A stretch of 50,814 bases of DNA, taken from contig JAFMCI010000013.1 of assembly GCA_017857855.1 (NCBI GenBank), positions 1 through 50,814 on the forward strand, given 5' to 3'. Position 1 is the first letter of the stretch, and each line of letters begins with the position of its first letter. The translations under genes were made by a program, and so were the position numbers. Shown here in pieces: positions 34,744 to 43,886 of the stretch. The notes below the pieces were generated by a model. It saw only the letters and a program-made list of their open reading frames with translations. It did not search any database and was not told the DNA's origin. The stretch comes from Bacteroidia bacterium (GTDB lineage Bacteria; Bacteroidota; Bacteroidia; NS11-12g; UBA9320).

Positions 34744-36387
34744 TTGAAAATACTAGACGTACATAACTTTAGCGTTGGATTTAAAATCTCGAAACAAAAA
34801 ACGTTTGATGCGGTGAAAGGAATCAGTTTTTGTATCCATCAAGGTGAAATTTTAGGTTTAATAGGCGAGAGTGGAAGCGGAAAGTCAGTAGCAAGTCAGA
34901 GTATAACTCGCTTAATAGACGACGCCATTATGGCTGGAGAGGTACTTTTTAATCATCTGGATCATCACGTAAATTTACTCACCATAGACAATGACCAGCT
35001 AACGCAAATACGCAAACGAGAAATATCTTATATTTTTCAAGAACCAATGACTGCTTTAAATCCACTGCTTACATGTGGTAAACAAATACTGGAATGTGCA
35101 GAGGTTAAAAGTACTGATTATTTAAATGAGCTCCTACTTAAAGTTGAGCTCACAGACACCGATAGAGTCTCAAAAAGCTATCCCCATGAACTAAGTGGAG
35201 GACAAAGACAGCGTGTTATGATAGCCATGGCACTTGCTAAAAAACCTAAGCTGCTTATAGCCGATGAGCCAACCACTGCTTTAGATATAGCGGTACAATC
35301 TGAGATTTTAGCCTTGCTTAAAAAGCTAAGTCGCGAAGAAAAAATGGGAATCCTCTTTATCACCCATGATCTCCTTTCACTAAAAGGATTTGCTGATAAT
35401 ATAGCGGTGATGTATCATGGCAATATTGTAGAAGTAGGCACAGAGACCCAAATTTTAGCCAACCCAAAACATCCTTATTCTAAGGCACTAATTGAAAGTA
35501 GAGCCACGTATAATAAAAGAGGTCAAGTATTAGCAGAAATCAATGATTTGCTTCACGATATCAGTGGTGAATTATCATTTGAACAGCCCGCAAGTGTTGC
35601 ACTGAGTGCTGAGAAAAATTCAGATGATATCATTCTGGAACTTAAGAAAATTGAAAAATCGCACTTTAAATCTTTCTTATTTGCCAAAAAAGAAACTAAG
35701 GTGCTTAATAATATCAATCTATCCTTGCATCAAGGAGATATACTTGGACTTATTGGAGAAAGTGGAAGTGGAAAAAGTACAATTGCCAAACTTATCCTTG
35801 ATATATGGAAACCGACAAGTGGTAGTATTAAGTTGCACAACACAGAACTATCTAAGATAACAGATTTATCAAAAGAGATTCAATTGGTTTTTCAAGATCC
35901 ATTTTCCTCTCTAAACCCAAAGCACAAAATAGGAAATGCGATAGCCGAAGTTGTACAAACATTAGACAACGATATAGACTCAAAAACAGCACTTAAAAAT
36001 AAAGTAGTATGTTTGCTCCAAGAAGTAGGTCTAACAGCTTCTGATTTTGACAAGTATCCTCACGAGTTTTCTGGCGGACAAAGACAACGGATTTGTATTG
36101 CAAAGGCCCTCGCCAAAAACCCCAAAATTATAGTTTTAGACGAGGCGGTAAGTGCACTAGATGTAAGTGTTCAAGCGAAAGTTTTAAACTTGCTAAATGA
36201 CCTAAAGAGAGAAAAAGGACTAACCTATTTACTCATAAGCCATGATATGAATGTGGTGAGCTATTTTTGCAATAAAATAATAATTCTAAAGCAGGGACAA
36301 GTTATAGAGGCAGGTGAAACCGATGAATTAATACGTAATCCCCAATCGGATTACACCAAAACACTGCTAAAACACAGCATTAATTAA
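34744..36387 (+). CDS. Fused double ABC ATPase of peptide/nickel type (DppD-DppF-like)
   Basis: 547 residues from TTG 34744; the first strand ILDVHNFSVGF starts immediately after, so no residues are missing. Two complete ATPase domains are joined. The first (1-265) has GESGSGKSVAS, the Q-loop FQEPMTALNP, signature LSGGQRQRV, Walker B LLIADEPTTALD and the switch His in FITHD. The second (about 295-547) has GESGSGKSTIA, FQDPFSSLNP, FSGGQRQRI, IIVLDEAVSALD and LISHD. The second Walker B ends in EAV rather than EPT, but the catalytic Glu remains. Dipeptide or oligopeptide import is the family's usual role. No permease is adjacent; the one at 7344 is the only candidate here. Confidence 0.94.
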   Translation: MKILDVHNFSVGFKISKQKTFDAVKGISFCIHQGEILGLIGESGSGKSVASQSITRLIDDAIMAGEVLFNHLDHHVNLLTIDNDQLTQIRKREISYIFQEPMTALNPLLTCGKQILECAEVKSTDYLNELLLKVELTDTDRVSKSYPHELSGGQRQRVMIAMALAKKPKLLIADEPTTALDIAVQSEILALLKKLSREEKMGILFITHDLLSLKGFADNIAVMYHGNIVEVGTETQILANPKHPYSKALIESRATYNKRGQVLAEINDLLHDISGELSFEQPASVALSAEKNSDDIILELKKIEKSHFKSFLFAKKETKVLNNINLSLHQGDILGLIGESGSGKSTIAKLILDIWKPTSGSIKLHNTELSKITDLSKEIQLVFQDPFSSLNPKHKIGNAIAEVVQTLDNDIDSKTALKNKVVCLLQEVGLTASDFDKYPHEFSGGQRQRICIAKALAKNPKIIVLDEAVSALDVSVQAKVLNLLNDLKREKGLTYLLISHDMNVVSYFCNKIIILKQGQVIEAGETDELIRNPQSDYTKTLLKHSIN

Positions 36388-36395
36388 AAACAATA

Positions 36396-38513
36396 TTGAA
36401 AAAGAGAAATAACCGCACTAGGAAGTCTAATCAAAATGACGAAGTGCTTCAGGTACTGGCAAACAGTCCAAATAAAGCTCTAAATTACAAGCAAATAGGT
36501 GCACAAGTACCTCAAATATCCTACAAAGAAGTTTCTCAAATTTTGGAACAGCTTGTAAATGATAACAAAATAAAGCAGCCTGAAATTGGCAAATACGTTT
36601 TTGAAAGATTAGCAGTAGACGAAATTATAGGTAAATTAGATTTCAATGCACGTGGTGATGCATATCTCATGGTAGAAAATCTAGATGATGATATCAAAAT
36701 AAAATCAGGCGATACGCTTGACTCATTTGATGGTGATGAAGTTGCCGTAAAACTAAGCTATACCAAAGGCAAAACAAAACCTAGAGCATTTGTAACTCGT
36801 GTTATAACCAGGGCACGAGAAACCTATGTAGGAACGGTTTCAGCCGGAGGAAACTCATTTTTCGTAATACCAGATGGACATAAAATTCATACGGATTTTT
36901 ACGTACCTAAAGAACGTATGAACGGTGCCACTGATGGAGATAAAGTTATTTTCAAATACAGAGATTGGCCCGCTAAAGCTAAGAATCCGTATGCTGAGAT
37001 TCTCACTATTCTTGGTCGTTCAGGTGAAAATACTGCCGAAATGCACGCGATTGTCGCAGAGTTTGGATTTGATACCCAGTTTAGCGATGCCTTAGAACAA
37101 GAAGCAGAGCTATTACCGAAAAAAATAAGTGCTGAAGAAATTGCCAAACGTGAGGATTTCAGAAAAATTACCACTTTTACAATTGACCCAGCAGATGCCA
37201 AAGATTTTGATGATGCTCTTAGCTTTCAAATTTTACCTAACGGAAATATTGAGTTAGGGGTGCACATAGCGGACGTTTCTCATTATGTTACTCCAGGAGA
37301 CATTATAGACCAAGAAGCTGTGGATAGAGCAACTTCTGTTTACTTAGTAGATAGAACAATACCCATGCTTCCTGAGCGACTAAGTAATGAGTTGTGCTCA
37401 CTTAGGCCACATGAAGAATCATTAACCTTTTCAGCTATTTTCGAGTTAGATCATAAAGGTACAGTTAAAAAATACCGATTTGCTAAAACGGTGATTTATT
37501 CGGACCATAGATTCTCTTATGAAGATGCCCAAGAAGTAATAGCAAATAAAGTTGGGCCTTATGCTTCTGAGTTAGAAATGATGAATAATGTCGCCTTAGA
37601 ACTTAAAAATGCTCGCTATAAAAATGGAGCAATCAATTTTGAGACTACTGAATTCCGATTCGTATTAGACGATAAAGGGGTACCTACCGCTGTAATACCC
37701 AAAGTGAGAAAAGATGCTCACAAAATGATAGAGGAATACATGCTACTGGCGAATAAATACGTGGCAATGCACCTATATACCAAAAACGACAAGATGCCTC
37801 TACCATACCGCGTACACGAACAACCTTCGGTAGAAAAAATGACAGAATTTGCTGAAACAGCATTAGAATTCGGGCATAAAATTGACATCAGCAGCAACAA
37901 AGCGTATAGCGCATCCATCAACGAGATGGTTGCTAAAATAGATGGCACTATAGAAGGTGACATTCTCCAACCATTAGCCATTCGAAGCATGGAAAAAGCG
38001 TATTATACCAGTAAAAAAATAGGTCATTTTGGATTAGCATTTGATTATTACGCTCATTTTACATCTCCTATACGAAGATATCCCGATTTAATAACGCACA
38101 GAATGCTGCAAGACTATTTAACCAAGCATAAGTCTTTTGATTACGGAAACGTTGAGAAGATGGCTAGTCACAGCAGCAAGCAAGAACAAAAAGCAACAAG
38201 TGCTGAACGTGCAAGTATCAAATACAAGCAAGTTGAGTATATGTCTAACTTTAAGGGTGAAGAATTTGATGGTATTATCAGTGGAGTAACAGACTGGGGC
38301 ATATTTGTAGAAATAGTAGAGAACAAATGCGAGGGAATGGTGAGACTTCGTGATATGAAGGGCGACCACTACACCTTCCTTCCTGAAAAGAAAAAGGTTA
38401 TTGGCGATCGTACAAAAAAAACATTTTCTATGGGGCAACAAGTTAGAATTCGTGTAAAAAACACAGATCTGGCTAAGCGTAACATTGATTTTATGTTTGT
38501 TGAGCAAGATTAA
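36396..38513 (+). CDS. rnr: Ribonuclease R
   Basis: 705 residues, starting at TTG 36396, 8 bases after the ABC gene; no nearby ATG fits the N-terminus. RNase R is a processive 3'-5' exonuclease able to degrade structured RNA. An N-terminal winged-helix part (DEVLQVLANSPNKALNYKQI) precedes cold-shock domains (GKLDFNARGDAYLMV; RETYVGTVSAGGNSFFVIPD). The RNB catalytic core follows with TIDPADAKDFDDALSF (metal-binding aspartates), HIADVSHYVTPGD and SVYLVDRTIPMLPE, later FTSPIRRYPDLITHR. A C-terminal S1 domain (FDGIISGVTDWGIFVEI) ends the protein. The long basic tail of the enterobacterial enzyme is absent. Confidence 0.96.
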   Translation: MKKRNNRTRKSNQNDEVLQVLANSPNKALNYKQIGAQVPQISYKEVSQILEQLVNDNKIKQPEIGKYVFERLAVDEIIGKLDFNARGDAYLMVENLDDDIKIKSGDTLDSFDGDEVAVKLSYTKGKTKPRAFVTRVITRARETYVGTVSAGGNSFFVIPDGHKIHTDFYVPKERMNGATDGDKVIFKYRDWPAKAKNPYAEILTILGRSGENTAEMHAIVAEFGFDTQFSDALEQEAELLPKKISAEEIAKREDFRKITTFTIDPADAKDFDDALSFQILPNGNIELGVHIADVSHYVTPGDIIDQEAVDRATSVYLVDRTIPMLPERLSNELCSLRPHEESLTFSAIFELDHKGTVKKYRFAKTVIYSDHRFSYEDAQEVIANKVGPYASELEMMNNVALELKNARYKNGAINFETTEFRFVLDDKGVPTAVIPKVRKDAHKMIEEYMLLANKYVAMHLYTKNDKMPLPYRVHEQPSVEKMTEFAETALEFGHKIDISSNKAYSASINEMVAKIDGTIEGDILQPLAIRSMEKAYYTSKKIGHFGLAFDYYAHFTSPIRRYPDLITHRMLQDYLTKHKSFDYGNVEKMASHSSKQEQKATSAERASIKYKQVEYMSNFKGEEFDGIISGVTDWGIFVEIVENKCEGMVRLRDMKGDHYTFLPEKKKVIGDRTKKTFSMGQQVRIRVKNTDLAKRNIDFMFVEQD

Positions 38514-38538
38514 TCTAGGTCAAAAAAGATAAAATTTA

Positions 38539-38552
38539 TTGATGTAAATCAC
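38539..38552. promoter_or_regulatory. FNR/CRP-like site upstream of the polyprenyl synthase
   Basis: TTGATGTAAATCAC fits TTGAT-N4-ATCAA, the FNR/CRP-family half-site layout, at 9 of 10 positions. It is centred about 80 bases upstream of the expected transcription start. Confidence 0.35.
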
Positions 38553-38613
38553 TTTTTTTTAATCAAAAGAACCAAATATTATTTTCAGGGGTTATACTTT
38601 TTTTTAATCCGAT

Positions 38614-38621
38614 TAACTTTG
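38614..38621 (+). promoter_or_regulatory. -7 box of the polyprenyl synthase gene
   Basis: TAACTTTG is an exact TAnnTTTG match ending 5 bases before the TTG start at 38627. Confidence 0.5.
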
Positions 38622-38626
38622 CTTCC

Positions 38627-39586
38627 TTGAACAAGCTAAAACAACTTCTTGCCGATTTAGAACCTGCTATTGCAGATATCATTGCACAGCCCGGATCTCC
38701 TAGAGCCGTTTATGAACCTATTAGCTACATACTTAGTTTAGGGGGAAAGCGTATACGTCCAGCTATGGTGTTAGCAGCCTACAGACTTTATAAAGAAGAA
38801 TATTCCAATGAAGTTATAAAAGTAGCTCAGGCCGTTGAAATGTTTCACAACTTCACGCTACTGCACGATGACATTATGGATAATTCGCCGTTGCGCAGGG
38901 GTCAAGAAACGGTACACGTAAAATGGGATGATGCGACTGCTATTCTATCTGGTGATTTACTCCAAATTGAAGTTTATGAAAAGCTTGCAGAAGTAGGGAA
39001 CGTAGAAATACTTAAACTATTTAACGCAATGGCTCGTGAACTCTGCGAAGGTCAAATGAATGACATGCAATTTGAGCAAACAGGAGAAGTAAGTAACCAT
39101 TCATACTTGAACATGATACGCCAAAAAACAGCAGTGTTACTTGGATTTTGTTTGCAAGCAGGTGCTATTTTGGGCGGCGCCCCAAGCAATGATGCACAAA
39201 AACTTTATGATTTAGGGATATCCATTGGTCTATCTTTCCAGCTCATGGATGACTACCTGGACAGCTTTGGTGAAACTGCCAAAGTAGGTAAACGTATTGG
39301 TGGCGATATTTTAGAAAAGAAAAAAACATACCTCTGGAATGAGATGTGGAATAACTTAAATGCGGAGACAAAGAGTGAAGTAATGACGATATATAGCCAT
39401 CCTGAACAAGAGATAATAACCTTTATAAAATCAAAAATGGATGAAACCGGGGCCAAGGTTTCTACCTTGCAGAAAGCGGAAGAATATTCCGAAAAAAGTT
39501 CGGATGTATTGCGAGATCTAAACAGTAAAGGAGACAAAGAATATCTCGAACAAATTTTAGAAATGCTTGCCAGCAGGGAAAGCTAA
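38627..39586 (+). CDS. Polyprenyl diphosphate synthase
   Basis: 319 residues, starting at TTG 38627 because no in-frame ATG lies nearby upstream. It elongates allylic diphosphates with isopentenyl diphosphate. The first aspartate-rich motif is DDIMD (81-85), preceded by LGGKRIRPAMVLA, and the second is DDYLD (208-212). KTAVLLGFCLQAGAILGG and GDILEKKKTYLW are also conserved. Phe76, five residues before the first Asp-rich motif, is the pattern of short-chain (C20-type) enzymes, which would suit carotenoid synthesis, but longer quinone chains cannot be excluded. It stands alone between rnr and the convergent MBL-fold gene. Confidence 0.9.
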   Translation: MNKLKQLLADLEPAIADIIAQPGSPRAVYEPISYILSLGGKRIRPAMVLAAYRLYKEEYSNEVIKVAQAVEMFHNFTLLHDDIMDNSPLRRGQETVHVKWDDATAILSGDLLQIEVYEKLAEVGNVEILKLFNAMARELCEGQMNDMQFEQTGEVSNHSYLNMIRQKTAVLLGFCLQAGAILGGAPSNDAQKLYDLGISIGLSFQLMDDYLDSFGETAKVGKRIGGDILEKKKTYLWNEMWNNLNAETKSEVMTIYSHPEQEIITFIKSKMDETGAKVSTLQKAEEYSEKSSDVLRDLNSKGDKEYLEQILEMLASRES

Positions 39587-39637
39587 TTACCGAACATTAA
39601 CCAAAACCCATACTCCTCAATCTGTTTTGTAATATCC

Positions 39638-40279
39638 TTAAGCCTGCAGATACGGGTTAGAAATTCGTTCTTGTCCGATGGTTGTTAAGGGACCATGTCC
39701 AGAATAAACCAAAACATCATCAGACATAACCATTAATTGACTTTTTATACTTCTAATTAAGGTATCAAAATCGCCACCTGGTAAATCTGTTCGACCAATG
39801 CTGCCTTCAAAAAGTACATCACCAGCTATAACATACTCCTCTTTACGGTTATAAAAACAAACACTGCCAGGAGAGTGTCCCGGCGCATGAAGAATATCAA
39901 ATATAGTTTCACCAAATTCAAGGACAGTCCCATCCTCTAGTCCTAAGTCTGTTTCAATTAAGTCATCCATTTTAAGCCCGTACTGTCGAGTCACGTTTGC
40001 TGCATTATCGTATATAAACTTATCTGCTTGATGCAAAACTGGTGTTAGGCCATATTGCTGATGAACCCAGTTTATGCCAAATACGTGATCTAAATGAGCA
40101 TGGGTGAGTACTAGTTGTATAGGTTTTAAATTTTGAGCATTCACATACTCAAAGAATCTTGCATTCTCAACTGAATCATACATTCCTGGATCAATGATAA
40201 GTGCATTTCCATCGTCATCCGAAACAATATAGGTGTTTTCAGCAAAAGGTCCGAAAGTAAGTTGATGTACGTGTGTCAT
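39638..40279 (-). CDS. Metallo-beta-lactamase-fold hydrolase (glyoxalase II-like)
   Basis: 213 residues. The zinc-binding signature THAHLDHVFG (about residue 59) is the H-x-H-x-D-H motif. Further ligands are HAPGHSPGSVCF and IAGDVLFEGSIGRTDLPGGD. The C-terminal YSGHGPLTTIGQERISNPYL supplies the last His. The length and the GxFAENTYIV start match the short YcbL/glyoxalase II-like hydrolases that cleave thioesters such as S-lactoylglutathione analogues; the substrate is unknown. Its ATG shares a base with the rodA stop (TAATG at 40277-40281), so it is the last gene of the cell-shape operon, an odd partner for that set. Confidence 0.9.
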   Translation of the reverse strand: MTHVHQLTFGPFAENTYIVSDDDGNALIIDPGMYDSVENARFFEYVNAQNLKPIQLVLTHAHLDHVFGINWVHQQYGLTPVLHQADKFIYDNAANVTRQYGLKMDDLIETDLGLEDGTVLEFGETIFDILHAPGHSPGSVCFYNRKEEYVIAGDVLFEGSIGRTDLPGGDFDTLIRSIKSQLMVMSDDVLVYSGHGPLTTIGQERISNPYLQA

Positions 40280-41532
40280 TAGTATTCTGAGGTTAAATCT
40301 TCATCTCTGGAAGCATCCATTTTGAGGGCTGTAAACATAAAAACGGTAAATGAGAGTATAGACGACCCGCCATAGGAAATAAAAGGCAATGGAATTCCTA
40401 TTACCGGCATTATTCCAATGGTCATACCCACATTTATGGTTAAGTGAAAAAACAGAATAGAGGCTAAACTAAAGATAAACACTCTCTTGTATTTTTTCTT
40501 AGCTCTATTTGCCATATGATATAATCGTAAAATGAGCAAAACAAATAATAGAATAGTACCAGAGCTTAACAACCAGCCACCTTCCTCCCCTATAGTACAA
40601 AAAATAAAATCAGTTGTTTGCTCAGGGATAAAATTTCCTTTTGTGTGAGACCCATTTAAAAAACCTTTACCACTCCAACCGCCAGAGCCGATAGCGATTT
40701 TACTTTGGTTAACATTATAGCCCGCACCTTGATTATCCTCTATTAGATTTAAGGTCACTTGAATGCGTTTCTTTTGATGTTCCTGCAATACATTATCAAA
40801 CAAGAACTGTACGCTTAAACTTAATAGGATCGTTAAGACAGCTATTATTATACTAGGTAAAAGAATTTTTTTATTGGTATATGTAAAAGCGAAAACAACA
40901 CCCAAAAGCACTATCATAGCCACACTAAAAATAAGGGAGCCATAAATAAGCGTAATTACAAATATGGCAATGATAGAGATACCTAAAACAAGTAGTAACG
41001 GAGAAAGGCCTTCACGGTAGAAGACGAGTATGAAGCTTGCAAAAACTAATGCAGACCCCGTATCTCCCTGTAATATAATAAGCCCCATAGGTAGTAAGAT
41101 TACCAATAAAAGCTTTACAATGTCTGCTTTTTTAGAAAACGAAAAACCAATAGTACTTAGTAATGCTGAAACCGCAAATGCTGTCCCATACTTAGCGAAT
41201 TCTGAAGGTTGTAGGCTAAACGAGCCAATCTTAATCCAAGACCGTGCACCATTAATATCTGAGCCCACAAAGAGAACAGCGACCAATAGCAACATAATTG
41301 CGCCATAAATAGGCCAACTAAAAAGCTCAAAAAAATTAGAATTAAGCAAGAAAAAGACTAGGCCAATAAATATAGCGATACCTAAAAACATCATCTGTTT
41401 GCCGCTTCTGCCCTCAAATAGACTAAAAACACCAAATTCAGAAGTAGCAGAATAAACACACGAAATACCCAATGTTGCAATACATAGAAATAAGAAAGTA
41501 GCGATTATATCTATACGTGATTTAGTCTGCAT
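40279..41532 (-). CDS. rodA: Rod-shape peptidoglycan glycosyltransferase RodA
   Basis: 417 residues with about ten membrane helices. SEDS proteins polymerise lipid II into glycan strands. GSDINGARSWIKIGSFSLQP SEF is the family signature (helix 3 to 4 loop). ILQGDTGSALVFASF, KGNFIPEQTTDFIFCTIGEE and the C-terminal TIGIMPVIGIPLPFISYGGS are conserved, with the catalytic Asp region after QTTD. It overlaps the upstream mrdA by 11 bases and is cotranscribed with PBP2, its transpeptidase partner. Confidence 0.95.
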   Translation of the reverse strand: MQTKSRIDIIATFLFLCIATLGISCVYSATSEFGVFSLFEGRSGKQMMFLGIAIFIGLVFFLLNSNFFELFSWPIYGAIMLLLVAVLFVGSDINGARSWIKIGSFSLQPSEFAKYGTAFAVSALLSTIGFSFSKKADIVKLLLVILLPMGLIILQGDTGSALVFASFILVFYREGLSPLLLVLGISIIAIFVITLIYGSLIFSVAMIVLLGVVFAFTYTNKKILLPSIIIAVLTILLSLSVQFLFDNVLQEHQKKRIQVTLNLIEDNQGAGYNVNQSKIAIGSGGWSGKGFLNGSHTKGNFIPEQTTDFIFCTIGEEGGWLLSSGTILLFVLLILRLYHMANRAKKKYKRVFIFSLASILFFHLTINVGMTIGIMPVIGIPLPFISYGGSSILSFTVFMFTALKMDASRDEDLTSEY

Positions 41533-43390
41533 TTAAGGATGTAACTGATTTTCGAATAAACTTTTCAGGAATTAAATTAGCTTCTCGTAATCTAGTTTCA
41601 AGATACGATCTTGAGCTACCTTCTACAGAATCTGGTTTTAGATAATGCTCTATCATTAAATTAGCAATTGGGGCTGCCCATGTAGCTCCATAACCAGCTT
41701 CTTCCACTATTACAGCAATTGCGATACGTGGATTTTCTGCAGGTGCGAATGCCATATAAGCGGCATGATTTTTACCATGAGGATTTTGAACCGTACCAGT
41801 CTTACCCGCGATATTTATACCCTTTATAGATACACCTGCGGCTGTTCCACTTTCATTTACCAACAACATTCCTCTTATTACAGGATCAAATGTAGTAGGA
41901 GAAATCATTGTTCTATGTTTTACTCTGTACTTTTCTGGTATTTCATTAACCCCTTCAATGCGATGAACGACATGAGGCGTGTAATAATGTCCTCTATTAG
42001 CTATTATGGCTGCTACATTTGCCATTTGAATTGGCGTCATACCGAGTTCTCCTTGCCCAAAGGAAAGAGAAATTATTCTGGAATAATTCCAAGAACCTTT
42101 CCCATGCATTCTATCGTAAAAGCTAGCATCTTTTAGCCAACCTTTGAACTCACCACTCACATCTACCCCGAGCTCTTGACCAAGACCGAAACTTTCTAAG
42201 TAATTTCTCCAACTATTATATGCTGCTTCGGTATTGGCATATTTGTCTGATTGCATCATCGCCTTAAACGTATTACAGTAGTAGGTATTGCAACTACTCG
42301 CAATACTTCGTTCTAGACTGGTATTAAAGGTATGACCATGACACTTTATTATTCTCCGTCCCAATCTATAATATCCTGGACATCCAAAATGTGTTTCAGG
42401 GTAAATTGCACCATCTTGCAGGCCTATTAATGCCATGATAGGTTTAAACGTAGAACCTGGCGGATAAGGGGCAGAAACTGCTCTATTAAACATGGGTTTT
42501 GTTGGATCCATGAGTGCATCAGCATAATGCTTACTCCTGTTTTGAATATTAAAATTCGCAGGGTCAAAAAACGGACTAGAAATCAGCGCTAGGATTTCAC
42601 CTGTTTTAGGATCTAAAGCTACTACACTTCCCATTTTATTATCCAGCAATCCCTCTCCATACTGTTGTAAATCTATATCTAAACTGAGAAATAAGTTATT
42701 CCCATCTTTAGGATCAACATCCAGTTTCCCCTCTTTATATATCCCCTTATTTACACCAAACTTGTCAACGTAAAAATAGCTCTCTCCCTTTTCACCTCTC
42801 AGATACTCTTCATAGAATTTTTCAATTCCGTTTTTACCCATAAAGTCACCTTGCTCATAATAAGATTCTTGCTGAGATTCTAAATCATTTCGTGTAATTT
42901 CACCGAGATAGCCCAAAACATGAGAAGAACTATTGTACTTGTAATTTCTATCTTGTCTAATCTCAAAAAAGAAACCTTTGTACTCATAGAGACGCTCTTG
43001 AAGCCTTGCAAAAATGATATTTGATACATTTTTTGTAAAAATAGCTTTGCCATGATACGCCGTTTTTTTAGCTTTTTCTAGGCGTTTATCAAACTCTGTC
43101 CTTTCTATCTCAATTAGCCTACAAAACTCTGAAGTATCAATGTCTTGCAACTTAATAGGAACAGAGAGCATAAGATCATATACAGGCTCGTTGTACACCA
43201 TAAGCTTTTTATTTCTATCCAGAATAAGTCCTCTTTGAGGATAGATTGTTTGCTTTCTCAGGCTTATTTTTTCAGCTATAAGTGAGTATTTATCGTCTAA
43301 GACTTGAATTTCAAGAAGGCGAAGAATATAGATTAGTCCGATAAAAACTACTGCTACATAAATATAGTATGATCTAAATCTAAAATTCAC
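41522..43390 (-). CDS. mrdA: Penicillin-binding protein 2 (elongation transpeptidase)
   Basis: 622 residues. A single N-terminal membrane helix (YIYVAVVFIGLIYILRLLEI) is followed by the PBP dimerisation domain (RKQTIYPQRGLILDRNKKLM, VLGYLGEITRNDL, GKNGIEKFYEEYLRG). In the transpeptidase domain the active-site serine is S313 in PGSTFKPI (SxxK), SxN is S366-C-N, and KTG is 530-532 (AGKTGTVQNPHGKNHA). It crosslinks lateral wall peptidoglycan with RodA and MreBCD. A cysteine-rich stretch around 336-374 (FGCPGYYR, IIKCHGH, SSCNTYYCN) is typical of Bacteroidota PBP2. It overlaps mreD and rodA by 11 bases each. Confidence 0.96.
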   Translation of the reverse strand: MNFRFRSYYIYVAVVFIGLIYILRLLEIQVLDDKYSLIAEKISLRKQTIYPQRGLILDRNKKLMVYNEPVYDLMLSVPIKLQDIDTSEFCRLIEIERTEFDKRLEKAKKTAYHGKAIFTKNVSNIIFARLQERLYEYKGFFFEIRQDRNYKYNSSSHVLGYLGEITRNDLESQQESYYEQGDFMGKNGIEKFYEEYLRGEKGESYFYVDKFGVNKGIYKEGKLDVDPKDGNNLFLSLDIDLQQYGEGLLDNKMGSVVALDPKTGEILALISSPFFDPANFNIQNRSKHYADALMDPTKPMFNRAVSAPYPPGSTFKPIMALIGLQDGAIYPETHFGCPGYYRLGRRIIKCHGHTFNTSLERSIASSCNTYYCNTFKAMMQSDKYANTEAAYNSWRNYLESFGLGQELGVDVSGEFKGWLKDASFYDRMHGKGSWNYSRIISLSFGQGELGMTPIQMANVAAIIANRGHYYTPHVVHRIEGVNEIPEKYRVKHRTMISPTTFDPVIRGMLLVNESGTAAGVSIKGINIAGKTGTVQNPHGKNHAAYMAFAPAENPRIAIAVIVEEAGYGATWAAPIANLMIEHYLKPDSVEGSSRSYLETRLREANLIPEKFIRKSVTSLNAD

Positions 43391-43886
43391 CGGAAGACTT
43401 GTCGGACAGTAGTTGGACTATTCCTATTACAGTTAGCGTAAATAATGCGCTAACTAAAGTAGTGAGCAAAATAAATAACCAATTTATAGCACCTATACTT
43501 TCTAGCCAAAATACATAGAAATGATAAAAAAGCACTAAGATAGCCGTAGTGACAGCAAATGTTGAAAGCCCGACCGAATGAACATTAAAGGGCAAATGAT
43601 TTGCAATTTGCTCTTTCAAATCTTGCGCACCGAGCAGCCCAAATCTTATCATAACTAGCCACATACAAGCAGAAGCATGAATACCCGGAGTACCAACAAA
43701 GAAATCAGCGATGAGTCCTAAAAAAAAACCAAGTAAAACTTGATATGGTTTAGAAATATGAAGAGGTAAGGTAATAAGTAATACTATAAAAACTTGCGGC
43801 GCTAAATATGCCGTAAATCCCAAATGATTAAACACTATAAATTGTAAAAACAATATGGCTGTCCAATAGAATATAAGTCTAATCAT
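43380..43886 (-). CDS. mreD: Rod-shape-determining protein MreD
   Basis: 168 residues, five predicted membrane helices (LIFYWTAILFLQFIVFNHLG; LLGFFLGLIADFFVGTPG with the conserved DxxxGTPGIHAS motif; FAVTTAILVLFYHFYV; LFILLTTLVSALFTLTVIGI). MreD joins the cytoskeletal MreB with MreC and PBP2 in the elongasome membrane part. It sits between mreC (8-base overlap) and mrdA (11-base overlap), the standard order. Confidence 0.9.
   Translation of the reverse strand: MIRLIFYWTAILFLQFIVFNHLGFTAYLAPQVFIVLLITLPLHISKPYQVLLGFFLGLIADFFVGTPGIHASACMWLVMIRFGLLGAQDLKEQIANHLPFNVHSVGLSTFAVTTAILVLFYHFYVFWLESIGAINWLFILLTTLVSALFTLTVIGIVQLLSDKSSGEF

Noticed and set aside
41765-42136. A 123-codon plus-strand open frame opposite mrdA
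   Set aside because: Antisense to the conserved PBP2 transpeptidase domain, with no recognisable product.
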